A stretch of 64,000 nt of DNA from Elymus sibiricus (Eukaryota > Streptophyta > Magnoliopsida > Poales > Poaceae), in assembly GCA_039707655.1 (NCBI GenBank), contig CM077671.1:368674720-368738719 (forward strand), read 5' to 3'. Under the pieces are notes generated by a model. That model was given only the letters and a program-made list of their open reading frames with translations. It had not been told where the DNA came from and did not search any database. A program made the position numbers and the translations under genes. Of the stretch, positions 8,484 through 18,188 are shown in pieces (the stretch's first letter is position 1; every line of letters begins with the position of its first letter).

Positions 8484-9754
8484 AATAAATATAGCGTTGT
8501 ATATCAGTGTACGCGGACAATATATATATGCGGTGTATATATTTCGATCGCTAAACGCGGTCCTTATTATCGTATGCGGTTATTATCGTATGCGGTTATT
8601 AAATGCTAATTTCAGTTTACTGTTCACCACGGTGTAGCAAACACTGTTCACTATTTGCTTTACTATTTAGCACTTTTGCTTTACTATTCGGTACTATTTG
8701 CTTTACTATTCGTGACTATGCCAATGATATGCGCGTGTCTGGTTAATTATTCGTTTACTATTCGTGATTATTTTAAATGTTAATCACAACTTTTTACTTA
8801 TATGCAGGATTTATTCAGATCTTCCGACGGTGCGCGCAGTGGTGTAATATTCCTACTCGGTACTCACCATATTTATCATTATGTTGCATCAGATGTAGCT
8901 AATTACGTTCACTTGAATGTTTTAATTGCAAACTTATGGGTTAAATTCTTATCGTCTTCCCAGGCAGTTCCACCCGAAGGGAACACTTCTCTACGGCAAC
9001 CAGGTTCTCATTCAACGCCAACTCTGGGCTACACAGAGAACAAACACGCAGAGGTTTCTCCTATAGGATCCCTAGCATAAGAACTACTCCCATAAATTCA
9101 TAAGTAAAAATATCAAGTGAAACCAAAGAACTACATCATTTCAACAACATAATTTACATACGGTTTTCCCTTTCGGGAAACCCCGAAGGGATTACACACA
9201 ACCTAGGAAATTACCTTACAAATCCTCGCGATCTCAGCGCCTTCTTGGCTATACTACTATAGTGGTGGTGGTGGTGGCTAAACTAAGTGGAGAGTAGCTT
9301 AGCGCTCTGGCTTTCGCTCGCTGCTTCGCTTCGCTCTGTCTTCTTCGCCGTGTTTCTTCGCTGTGTTTCGTTCTCCCGGTTTGCGTGTCCTTTTATAGGC
9401 GAGAGACGGCTGCGAGAGAGAGAGAGACGGCTGCGAGGGAAGCACCGGATAAGCTTCAAGTCTTTATTTTAATATGCCATAGCTTCATGAGCTTACTGCT
9501 TGGACACATTCGAGAGAGTGCCCTACAGATATATTCTTTCAATTCCTTTGGGCTTTCACGTGGAAAGCTTTCTGAAAAGCTTCAAGTGGGCTTGTCCCTT
9601 GGCGAATATCTTGCTGCCGTCTTCGAGAGCGTGGAACGTCTCACAGAAACCCGCCAAACGCTTACTCATATAATTGGTGCCACAGCAGGCTGGATTTTTG
9701 CTTGTTATTGCATGCGGTTTTTTTTTTATGGGGCGTCTTCCCCGCCAACATAAT

Positions 9755-9757
<3 letters not shown>
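8474..9757 (-). promoter_or_regulatory. Viral intergenic promoter and leader, copy C
   Basis: Third copy of the intergenic region, upstream of ORF1. The TATA box at 9391-9397 is intact. Relative to copy B it lacks about 40 bases around 9500 and is cut at its distal end exactly where (TA)n begins; the other copies continue past the shared word AATTGATAT. This is the only copy placed to express ORF1, ORF2 and the polyprotein. Confidence 0.75.
9391..9397 (-). promoter_or_regulatory. TATA box of viral promoter copy C
   Basis: TATAAAA followed by GG on the minus strand in the same context as copy A. It would drive leftward transcription through ORF1 to ORF4. Confidence 0.65.

Positions 9758-9830
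<73 letters not shown>
9757..9830. repeat. (TA)n microsatellite at the viral integration edge
   Basis: About 37 uninterrupted TA units directly abut the viral promoter region. Rice endogenous RTBV-like sequences are reported to lie preferentially in AT-dinucleotide repeats, so this tract is the probable integration target. Its length is prone to assembly error. Confidence 0.9.
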
Positions 9831-9837
<7 letters not shown>

Positions 9838-10972
9838 AAGTGCCACGGCCCATTGAGGGTAATCTCAATCGATTCGCACATTTACCTTTACCTTTTATCC
9901 TCCAAACCCTAACTTTTCCAACCCCATCCGCTGTTCTTCGCTCGTCTCTAGGGCGTTCAATGGTGTTCTGAGCGGCCTGCCAACCTCAGAGCAACCCAAG
10001 ATCCACGAGCTTCGACACGGTCCCTCCCGAACTTGAGGTTTTAGGTCTTTCCCTGTCTTCCTGGAGCACCGGTCTGACCGGTCCGCATAACCGGTCTGAC
10101 CAGTCTACGCAGAGAGGCTGCTGGTGTTGATCGTTTTGACGATCTTGCTGCATGTTCTAGCGCGTTCGAGTGTGTGACCAGATTTTGCTTCAACAGCCGG
10201 AGCCGACGATAAACGGGCTAATGGGCTTGGACTCGGAAGGGGGAGGGGGATTTTCCAGCTGGACTGCTATAGCCTCAACACGTGCCGGGAAAAAAATTAT
10301 AGTGTGCTATTGCTTGAATGTTCCAGATCTCGCTAATTCGCGAGATGGATCTATTAACTCTAATTAATCCCGAGTTTTTTACTTGTTGTTTTATATAGGT
10401 TTGCCGGTGCATTGCTACAGAAATGAGTAGCGCCACTCCTGGAGATGAAGCACCCATGTGAATCTGAACATCACTTGTGTTTGTTGCCAAAGAATTTTAG
10501 AATAAAAATGTTGCTAATGTAATATGGTAAATTTGAGATGAAAATGTATGCATCTCCAACCTATGATAAGATTGTTTCTCATGGGTGTTATTTTTTTGTT
10601 TCGCTATTTACTATGTCAAACTGGCGTGATGACTCTTGGAAAGTCCTCTCCTAGAATTGTAAAAATTTCATGGGCCTCTTTGATTGTTGGTGTGGCTAAA
10701 TAAATCATTTCTTGGGCGCAGATACTATTAAAGGTGTCGTTTGGGAGGAAGAAACTGTTCCGATTCTATTGTGAGACGGGAGAATCGCTGCCAAACAGCC
10801 GGATAGCAGAAGAGGCGGCGAGATGACGGGGGCGGCAGGATGGCTCGGAGCGGAATTGGACGGAGGACGGAGGGACGGCTCGAGGGAAGGTACAGGATCA
10901 AACGGGAAGGCGATGTATCCGAGTGAGGACCACGGGGCCAAGGGCAAACGACGAAGAAAAGTGATAGTTTCA
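9831..10972. other. No gene recognised
   Basis: Unique-looking sequence with short GC-rich and AT-rich patches. ACCGGTCTGACC-type words recur near 10065-10105. Open frames are short and resemble nothing I know. Confidence 0.6.
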
Positions 10973-11220
10973 GACCCTGTTTAGTTCCAAAAAAGTTTGT
11001 ACAGTATCCATCACATCAAACTTTCGGACACATCAAACTTTCGGACACATGCATGAGTATTAAATGCAGTTGAAAAAATAACTAATTACACAGCCTAACT
11101 GATTCATACGAGATGAATCTAATTACGCTAATTAATCCTTAATTGGATATTAATTGTCAAATAACAACGAAATGTGCTACAATATCAAAACCCAAACTTT
11201 TTCACCATCTAAACACAGCC
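10973..11220. mobile_element. Tourist-like MITE
   Basis: The ends GACCCTGTTTAG and (reverse complement) GGCTGTGTTTAG form imperfect inverted repeats. The interior has the AT-rich body common in grass MITEs, with words such as ACTAATTACACAG and GAGATGAATCTAATTACG. A short internal tandem duplication lies near 11020-11050. No clean target duplication is visible, so superfamily assignment is tentative. Confidence 0.6.
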
Positions 11221-12045
11221 TCACCCTTTTTGTATGACAACATATCAGGCGCTGCTGGCTTTTTTCCCCGAAAAACCCCTGGCCCCTCCCATCCCCGTGC
11301 GTCTGGAATCCATCACGGTTCCTCGACTGCCGCCGCCAGTCCATCACGAGTCCCACCGCTCATGGCCCTCCGCTTCCCCGGTGAGGGCGCCGCTGCCCGA
11401 GCTGCTCCCCGTCGCCCCGCCGCCCATGGCCCTCCGCTTCCTCGGTGAGGGCGCCGCCTCCCGAGGTGCTCCAACTTCAAATAGTCTGATATCCATTGCC
11501 GGATTCAGTAGTAGCTTTTGCTCTATTTGTCCTGCTATTGGATTCCTGAGTTGCACTTCAAATAGTCCGGTATCTCACTATGAATGGCACTTCTGAGCAC
11601 TTAAATTCCTGAATCATGTCTCATTTCCCATTGTTCTTTTCATCTCTCGTGTGATCGACCTGATCCGCCACATGCACAGCACCAACTAGATGAGCGAGCT
11701 GAGGTTTGGTGATACAGGGGACTTGGTGTTTCTCCCCAGAAGAGTGTAGAGAGCCCTCTACCGATAATAAAAAAAAATTATGGAATTATGTCTGAAACTA
11801 TATTGGGTGTATCCTAGTGGTTGGTTGAGCTGTAATGGCTCATGTTTTTGTCTGAAACTACTGAACAACTTTCGATCTTAAATTCAGTGAGGTATGTCAT
11901 GCCTGCTTGCTGAGAAATGGAATGCTAAAATATGGAAATATTGGATGCAGGGACAATGCTCAATTCAATGAAATGATTGACAGACCACCGAGTGTGAACC
12001 AGTGCCTGCTCCATTTGCTGGTCCAAAGCCAGTAGGTGCCATTCT

Positions 12046-12083
12046 GAAGAAGAAGAAGAAGAAGAAGAAGAAGAAGAAGAAGA
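12046..12083. repeat. (GAA)n microsatellite
   Basis: About 12 GAA units. One frame would read polylysine and the reverse strand polyphenylalanine; neither is taken as coding. Confidence 0.9.
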
Positions 12084-12092
12084 GCACGCTTG

Positions 12093-12240
12093 TTGTATTT
12101 GTTGGTTGGAAGAGAATCCAATTGTTGTACATCATAACTGTATTACTACCTGACACAGATAGCTAACAGATACATCATACTCTACTTGTATTTGTTGGTT
12201 GGAAGAGAATCCAATTGTTGGTTGGAAGAGAATCCAATGT
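12093..12240. repeat. Short tandem duplications, TTGGTTGGAAGAGAATCCAA unit
   Basis: The 20-base unit occurs three times: once near 12098, then twice back to back from about 12190 to 12235. This is local slippage or duplication in noncoding DNA. Confidence 0.75.
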
Positions 12241-12425
12241 TGGTGGCTGATATTTCAAGTTCCAGTGAACACTTTTGATCATTTTGATCATATTTGTTTT
12301 CGTTTGTGATTAGAATACAGTCATTGAGAACTTCCAAAACAGGTCAGTCATTTGCTGATATGGGCAGTTGGTCCTTGTAATAGGTTACCAATTCATGGCT
12401 GCTAAAGTGCCTTAACTATTGCCAG

Positions 12426-12485
12426 CCTGCGAAATGTGAACTGGAGCAGTACCTGGAGGACCCTCAGCTTGCCAAACCAGAGTAG
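12426..12485 (+). CDS. Possible terminal exon of an unknown gene
   Basis: A splice-acceptor-like TTGCCAG precedes 20 codons (PAKCELEQYLEDPQLAKPE) ended by TAG. The composition looks protein-like, unlike its surroundings. No upstream exon could be connected with confidence, and I do not recognise the protein. It could be the remnant of a gene tail or chance. Confidence 0.25.
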   Translation, partial: PAKCELEQYLEDPQLAKPE

Positions 12486-14240
12486 TGCTGATTTTTTTCT
12501 GACACGGCACAGTTACTACTTACTTTCATGAAGAAGACACCAGAACTCAAACTTTGACACCACATAGTACTCCAGAGCCAGGAACTTGGCAAAACATACT
12601 CGAGGTCCTCTTACCATTTTATTCCACAGGGCAAAGTGCACACATGACAGCATAAATTGAAACATGGAATTAACCAAGGAAGAGAATCCATCATAAGACA
12701 AGTAAGCTGAAAGCCTCAATGTTTGCTCCCAGCTAAAGGAAAAAACATCAATTACCACGACCTTAGTTCATCTTATTAATTTAAGACTTGGTTTCATGGT
12801 GCAAACAAGACACTGGAGAGTTTGGAGTACTTATTAATAGCTGTGTTCTCTTTTATTAAGTCATGCCTTGCTAGTTCTTCCAGTTCTGAAAATTTCAGTG
12901 TGCTCCGCATGATCTGGATGTAGGTTTTGACTACAATACTAAAACTTTGATCATTCATGATGAACAATGCACCACTATCCCAGTAACTAGTACACCAATT
13001 TGAGAGAAAGGAGCAATCTTTTAACCTGATGGTTCCATTTTCAGGAACTTTTACAATTGCATTTTCACAATTACAAGTACCTGCAACAAGAACTACCTGC
13101 ATTCTATTGCCTTACAGATTGCAAAATCTCTCCCTGCACAAGCACAACAAGATTGTCTATACCTACAGAAGCACAAAATTCTCCCTGCAAGCGCACCATG
13201 ATCGAAAGTTCCATTCCTCAGATTCGGCCTTTTCCTCACTTGCCGAGGCTGGTGAGGAGGAGATGGTCACCCTTGCCATGGCCAAAGCACACTGCCACGG
13301 TGGCCGACAGTGCTTGACGACCCGCACTCGCTGATAGGGAACGACGAGATCGCACTTCCGCTCGCACGCGCAAGCCCCGCCATGGCCCGCGACACGCACC
13401 ACTCCATGCGCCCGGCGAAGCTCCGGGGCACGCCGGGCAGATCTAGCGGGTCCAGTGACACCCTCCGCCTCGAGCTGATAGTCGTCCCGCCTCCGCCGAT
13501 GAGGAGCCCTGACGGATGGCGAGGATGGAGGTGGGGGGCAGGGGCGGGTAGGAGGCCAGAGGGGGAAGGGGCGACGATGGCCACGGGGCAGTGGGGGAAT
13601 CGCTAGCGGCGCTGGCGAGGGGAACGAGGACGTCGCGGAAAGGAACCGCCTGGCGCACGTCCTGGCGGCAGAACAGGCCCGGTGCACGGGCCTGGGAGGT
13701 GTTAGGTTTTTTTTGGAAAAAAAAATGCTGGCAGGTGGGGGAGCTTAGGCGCAAAATCGTCCCATCTCTCACCCCATCCATTGGATTGGTATCCTGTGGA
13801 TCTGATTCAAAGTTTTAGGTCCCCTGATTTGCATTTGATATGTTATTACTCTTTTTTTATAGTAGAGATGAGGCGGCTGCGGCAGAGAGAGGCGGAAGTT
13901 TGGGTGGCATTTATAGGGGCCGGTATTGAGTTGGTATCATGTGGATATGATTCAAAGTTTTAGGTTTCCTTGTTTGCACTTGATATGTTGCCTTTTTTAT
14001 AATAGAGATGAATACGTATCAAGGATGAGACGATAACATTTAGGAGGAATAGCTTTACTTAAAATTGTAGATGGTTACATCGGTGCCGCCTCGTTAAAAA
14101 CCTCACTCCATCCGGAGCTCCCAGTGAGGAAAAGAGTACGACCCCCAATGAGTAAACTGTAGAAAAATAAATACATTCTACTTTTGAGACTCGATCACGT
14201 TTATAACTCCACGCAATCGATCTTGAATCCCTTGGATGGA
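12486..14240. other. No gene supported; GC-rich island at 13260-13700
   Basis: The minus strand from about 13690 to 13160 has overlapping open frames in GC-rich DNA, preceded on that strand by a CTATAAA-like word (about 13910). It might be an eroded 5' exon, but the encoded peptides are low-complexity and unrecognised. The part 14040-14240 is the 3' flank of the cysteine protease gene. Confidence 0.4.
13783..14010. repeat. Two-copy local duplication, about 147 bp apart
   Basis: The block starting TTGGTATC..TGTGGAT.TGATTCAAAGTTTTAGGT and continuing through TTTATA.TAGAGATGA appears at about 13788-13870 and again at 13935-14010 with a few changes. Confidence 0.75.
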
Positions 14241-15320
14241 CTAGTCCCAACCCATCACGGGGTAAGAACCACCGCTCTCGAGGATCCCGCAGTTCCGAGT
14301 CCTAGGAAGGAAGAGGTAGCCGGAATTCCCCCATAATGGTCCATAAGAATTCTTCAGAATGTATGAGTCGGGATCGTAACCCACAAGCAAGAGCTCGTGA
14401 TAGTGCGTAGCTCCGCAGTTGCCCCAGTACATGCCGCCCGTGTAGTCTAGGAAGTCGGTGTGGTTCTCTCCGACGGCGATGGCGACGACGACGGGAGCGT
14501 AGGTAACTTGCGCCAGGAGCTCATACTCATTATACGGCTCTATCCTCCTCCACCCGATCATGGTCATGGGCACGCGCGGTGTGGTCCCAGCTAAGCACGT
14601 ACTCCCATTCGGCTGCTGAAAATAGGAATAAGGGTAGTTCTGCCGCGACGCGATGCCATTTTGCATCACATAGTCGAAGGCGTTGGCGGCGAATCCGCCT
14701 CTGCAGCCATGGCTCTTGTGATCGCAGTCAACCAGCTCCTGCGTCGAAAGTTCCACTATCATGGATGCCCCTGGTCTGATGGCCAGGTGGCTCTCGATCG
14801 CCGACGTCGCGGCGAACGCCCAGCAGGAGCCGCAGAACCACTGGCTCCTGATAGGACCTGCGCACGGCAGGCCTTGGCATGTCCTGGTATGCCAATCGAC
14901 TCTGGCCGGGAGCGTGAGGTTCCCGTCGCCGCCGCGCCTTTTGACGGGCACAAGTGCGGAGTTGCGGCGTCCCTCCGGAGTCGTGCGACACCTGCACGCT
15001 TCACGTTCTGCCCATGTTGCGTCCGCGAAACCGTTGAGTCGCAGAGGCTCGTCTGCAACTCGAACAGTACGGGACGCGACGCGGTGCACCGTCTGGTTGA
15101 AGTAGGCGAAGCGGTGGACCTTCTCTTCTTGCTTGCGCGCTACTTTGAAGTGGTTGCACCAGCGCTCGTAAAGCTGCCTCACAGCCTTCTCCGAGCGGAG
15201 GTCGTGTGTGGTGAACTTCAGGCCGTCGGCCGCCACTGGCTCCAGCAATGCTAGCGCGAGCAAAATACCTAAAACTGAAAAGACATAGAACAATTTTACA
15301 TCACCGTTGGGCAGAATCAA
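14241..15320 (-). CDS. Papain-like cysteine protease (C1A) with I29 propeptide
   Basis: An intact single-exon frame of 359 residues. Residues 1-32 form a hydrophobic signal-like leader. An I29 inhibitor-type propeptide follows (about 45-105), with the ER-x3-F-x2-N style helix and an LRLNGFAD block. The mature domain starts near residue 137 (LPARVDW). The active site is visible as Q160, C166 (CGSCWAF), H308 and N324 (LKNSYG..WG..GY). Disulfide cysteines of the C1A fold are present. The protein should be a secreted or vacuolar endopeptidase like the oryzain/SAG39-type enzymes. The region just before the catalytic Cys is unusual (RTCQGLPCAGP insertion, WFCGSCW instead of GQCGSCW). It is the only apparently intact host gene in the window. 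The start is the first ATG; a small N-terminal intron cannot be excluded. Confidence 0.85.
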   Translation of the reverse strand: MILPNGDVKLFYVFSVLGILLALALLEPVAADGLKFTTHDLRSEKAVRQLYERWCNHFKVARKQEEKVHRFAYFNQTVHRVASRTVRVADEPLRLNGFADATWAEREACRCRTTPEGRRNSALVPVKRRGGDGNLTLPARVDWHTRTCQGLPCAGPIRSQWFCGSCWAFAATSAIESHLAIRPGASMIVELSTQELVDCDHKSHGCRGGFAANAFDYVMQNGIASRQNYPYSYFQQPNGSTCLAGTTPRVPMTMIGWRRIEPYNEYELLAQVTYAPVVVAIAVGENHTDFLDYTGGMYWGNCGATHYHELLLVGYDPDSYILKNSYGPLWGNSGYLFLPRTRNCGILESGGSYPVMGWD

Positions 15321-15399
15321 AATACTTAAATGAAATATTTATGCACGACAAATTAATATCAATGTTGGTCACAATTTAATTGCATGCCTCAAAATAATA

Positions 15400-17549
15400 C
15401 TCCCCCTGTTCCGGTTTATAAGTCGTTTGAGAGAATTCAGTACAAAATTTCGTAGTTCAAACATTTTCCACACTTTCCAAAAATACCCCCGGTCGGAGAG
15501 GGCTCTCTCGCGCACGTTCCCCACTCTCTCACGCACGCTCTGTTCCCACTCTCGTGCACCTCCACTTGCCCTCTCGCCTCTCGTGTCTCCGGCGCCCTCG
15601 CTGCTCTCCCTCTCTCTCTCTCTCTTCCTTTCCCACTCGCCGGCGCCTCCGACGCGTTCCATGCTCGTGACGATCTCCAAGCTTTTCCTCTCCCTTCCCC
15701 CTTGGACGGAATCGAGGTCAAAGCTGCGTTTTTTATGCATCGATCACAGATTCATGGGGAGTGGTGGTCCATCTGTGGGCGGCGGCGATGGATCAGGGGT
15801 GAAAGGGTGCCGCAGTGGTGGATCTGATAGCGGCGCGCGGGGAGCCGGAGCGGAAGGCCGCCGCGGAGCGCAGCGGCAAGGCTCTCTGGGTGGCGGTGAC
15901 GGACACGCTCCGGGCACGTGGGCACCGCTGACCTGTGCAAGTGCAAGGGAAGACATCGTCGTCGTCCTCTCAGAGCGCCCACTGGCAGCGCGCGCCAGCA
16001 ACCCTGCTCCGCCGCCCCGGCCCCTAACCCACCATGGGACGCAGCCGAGGCCTCCGTCGACCTCGCCTTCCACGCATGGTTTTTGAGTCGCCGACTAATC
16101 GCCGATTAGTCGCCGACTAATCGCCGAGTCGTCACGGCGTGGCTGGCTCGCGCAGGCGACTTGACTCAGGGAGCGAGTCGCGCGACTCGCCGGCTCGCCG
16201 CCGACTTGCCGTGATTAGTCGCTGGCTAGTAGCCGCCGGTCGCCTGGCTTGCTCCAGCTAGGCCCACTGGCAAAAATTTTTTTGGGGGGGATAAAGAGAG
16301 CTGGCTCCGCGCGGGTTCACAGAGAGAGGGAAACGGAGGAAAAAGAGAGCTGGCTCCGCGCGACCCCTCCCCTCTAGATCCGCGGCCGCCGGCGACGCGC
16401 CCCCTCCGGCCCTCCAGATCCGCGGCCGCCGCTCCCCCACGAGCCTCCTCCGCCTCCACCTCCATCTACTCCGGCCCCTCCACCTCCGTCTCCACTCTCC
16501 AGCATCTGCGCATGCGCCAGGTACGGCTCTCTTTGCTCTGCTGCTGCTGCTGCCCTGCTGTTGGAAAGAGAGCGCGGGTTGGGTTGTATGTGCAGGGGAG
16601 GGGCGATGAGGATTGGGAGCGGCGACCGGGCAGGAGAGATCCTCTGTCGGTGGTGCTCTGGCGTTGTATCAGAAAGACCCCATAGTATTTTTATCAGAAA
16701 GACCCCATAGCATCCGTATATTGCAGAGTAACCCGTTCTATTTATTTCAGAGTGTTATTTCTGTTGTTGTGATGGTATTTATATGTAGAACTGCTCATGG
16801 CGACTTGGGGCGACTAATCAAGCCAAGTCGGTGACTCAAGCCAGCAAGCCACTAGCCGCAGCCTCGGCGACTTGGCTCGACTCGGCGACTCAAAAACCAT
16901 GCTTCCACGCGCATCACCTCCTGCTCCCAACCACTAAGACCTGTACTGCCTCTCTAGGGATTCGATTTGTAGGGACGAGGATTGGTGGGAAGTGGTTGAT
17001 TGGGCAATTGCTTGCCGGATTACTTGTTTGTGCCTATTGAATCGGGCATTGCTCGCCGGAGTCCTTGCTTGCGCCTACTGGAGTTGCACTTATTGATGCC
17101 ATGGGGGCGGCGCCGGCAAGCTTGGGCAACCTGAAGCGAGGCGATTGGCGGCGCCGGCGACCTGAAACGAGGACCGACTAGACAGAGCTTGGGTGACATA
17201 GGGAAACAAAGTGGGGGACGACGCCGGCGATCTACTGGAGACCTGAAGTTTGATCTGCTGCTGCCGATCTTGCTGAAGGCGAGGAGCTGCGGCGCGGCCC
17301 GCCGGTGTGTGTGTGTGTTGGGAGGGGGGGGGGGGGGTAGAGGCGAGCATCTGCTGGGGGTGACGGCCTGGAGGCAACTAGATGCCTGGCGAGGCGATCC
17401 ACTGGAGGCCCGCCATGCCTCTATGCCCCGGCGGCGACCGATTCACGCTTGCCCGTGTGTGTTTTGGACAGGGATAAACATGTCATTTTGCTGGTTTTGG
17501 GAGCTGGTCGGAAAAAGCTAAAACGACTTATAATACGGAACGAAGGGAG
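15400..17549. mobile_element. Stowaway/mariner-ended nonautonomous element, 2.15 kb
   Basis: The ends CTCCCCCTGTTCCGGTTTAT and (reverse complement) CTCCCTTCGTTCCGTATTAT are inverted repeats of about 29 bp continuing into AAGTCGTTT, flanked by TA on both sides (15398-15399, 17550-17551). Ends and TA target match Tc1/mariner Stowaway-type elements. The interior is GC-rich, shows no transposase and contains a second element (16078-16898). It is much larger than a typical Stowaway MITE, so it may have captured host DNA. Confidence 0.65.
16078..16898. mobile_element. Nested DNA transposon with CGACTAATCG subterminal motifs
   Basis: Inverted ends GGTTTTTGAGTCGCCGA sit at both boundaries inside the Stowaway-like element. 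Many copies of CGACTAATCG, CGATTAGTCG and CGACTTGGC lie next to the ends. A CATG at 16075-16078 and 16898-16901 may be the target duplication. No coding capacity is seen; superfamily not determined. Confidence 0.6.
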
Positions 17550-18188
17550 TAATTCTGAAATACTAACCGGCTGCTATTGCTTGACCGGCCATGGTTGTCG
17601 TGGACGAGACCGGGATGGGGGCTGCCGTAGTTGTACACGCCGTAGAGGTGACCCTGCGACGGCCGGCAGCAGTAGGCGGGCGGGGAGCAAGGGCGTGTCT
17701 CAACTGCCCACGGCTAGGCGGCCGCACTTTATAGACCTGGCGACGTGGGCACGCAGCAGCAGTAGGCGGGCGGGGAGCAAGGGCGTGTCTCAACTGCCCA
17801 CGGCTGCTACTCCACAAACGAGAATGCTCACGCAGCTTTCGTGCGCTTCGGCGTGAAAAAAGGGAGCTAACTGAGCAGGTTGGTCATGATCAAATTATTT
17901 TCTTGTGACGATGCTATTATTTGGGTTGCAGCAGTAGTTCATGCACATTGCTCAAATTGCAGGTCTATCGTGTTGCAAAGTCCATGAGCCATCATGCGCT
18001 TTGGGGTAGTCTGTGAGACCAGTCATTCTTTGCTTGCTGCGATCATTATTTGAGTTGTATTTTGCCCTATGTGGACTTAAGGACTTTAGTATTGAGTGTG
18101 CAGAGTAGGGAGCGAGAAGGAGAACTGCAATATGCATCTGTTTTACATTATCTAATTTATGAGATAATGAAGAACTATATTTATGTAG
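16899..18188. other. No gene recognised; includes 89-bp tandem repeat and G-run
   Basis: Contains a (GT)n/G-run at about 17305-17338 and two copies, about 89 bp apart, of a GCAGCAGTAGGCGGGCGGGG-containing block (17667-17715, 17756-17805). From about 17870 the sequence turns AT-rich and intron-like, leading into the helicase exons. Confidence 0.5.
17667..17806. repeat. Direct duplication in GC-rich DNA
   Basis: A block of nearly 50 bases beginning GCAGCAGTAGGCGGGCGGGG and ending near CTGCCCACGGCT is present twice, with about 40 bp between the copies. Confidence 0.8.

Larger units (their letters stand above)
1..9757. mobile_element. Endogenous caulimovirid (RTBV/badnavirus-like) locus
   Basis: Two rearranged copies of a plant pararetrovirus are joined head to head at about 2888. 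The minus-strand copy (9757 down to 2888) has the order promoter region, tRNA-Met primer-binding site, ORF1, ORF2, polyprotein, ORF4, promoter region, primer site. The plus-strand copy (1-2888) is a deletion derivative. Family assignment rests on the primer site TGGTATCAG, the viroplasmin-like fold in ORF4, a protease-RT-RNase H order and a C-x2-C-x11-C-x2-C-x4-C-x2-C cluster of the kind described for badnaviruses and RTBV. The promoter region repeated at both ends could also be read as LTR-like. No integrase was found. No movement-protein or coat-protein core was recognised. The left end lies outside the window and the right end abuts (TA)n. Confidence 0.85.
11221..12425. other. Low-coding stretch with possible eroded exons
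   Basis: A GC-rich, Pro/Ala-coding patch with an internal near-duplicate CATGGCCCTCCGCTTCC word lies at 11270-11470. A sequence with an acceptor-like GCAG at about 11948-11951 opens a short frame before the (AAG)n tract. No known protein is recognised. Confidence 0.4.

Noticed and set aside
2298..9080. A 92-codon frame conserved antisense to the viral leader (2298-2576 minus, 8802-9080 plus, altered at 3089-3400)
   Set aside because: An acceptor-like TATATGCAG precedes it, but it is antisense to the leader in three DNA repeats, has no recognised motif and is disrupted in one copy.
9556..9971. Frames with runs of Tyr-Ile through the (TA)n tract
   Set aside because: Simple-repeat translation only.
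11965..12156. Poly-Phe frame on the minus strand
   Set aside because: Product of the (GAA)n microsatellite.
13163..13687. 174-codon minus-strand frame in GC-rich DNA
   Set aside because: Low-complexity, overlapping frames on both strands, no recognised domain. Kept only as a possible eroded exon.
14651..15254. Frames opposite the cysteine protease gene
   Set aside because: Shadow frames of a clearly recognised gene.
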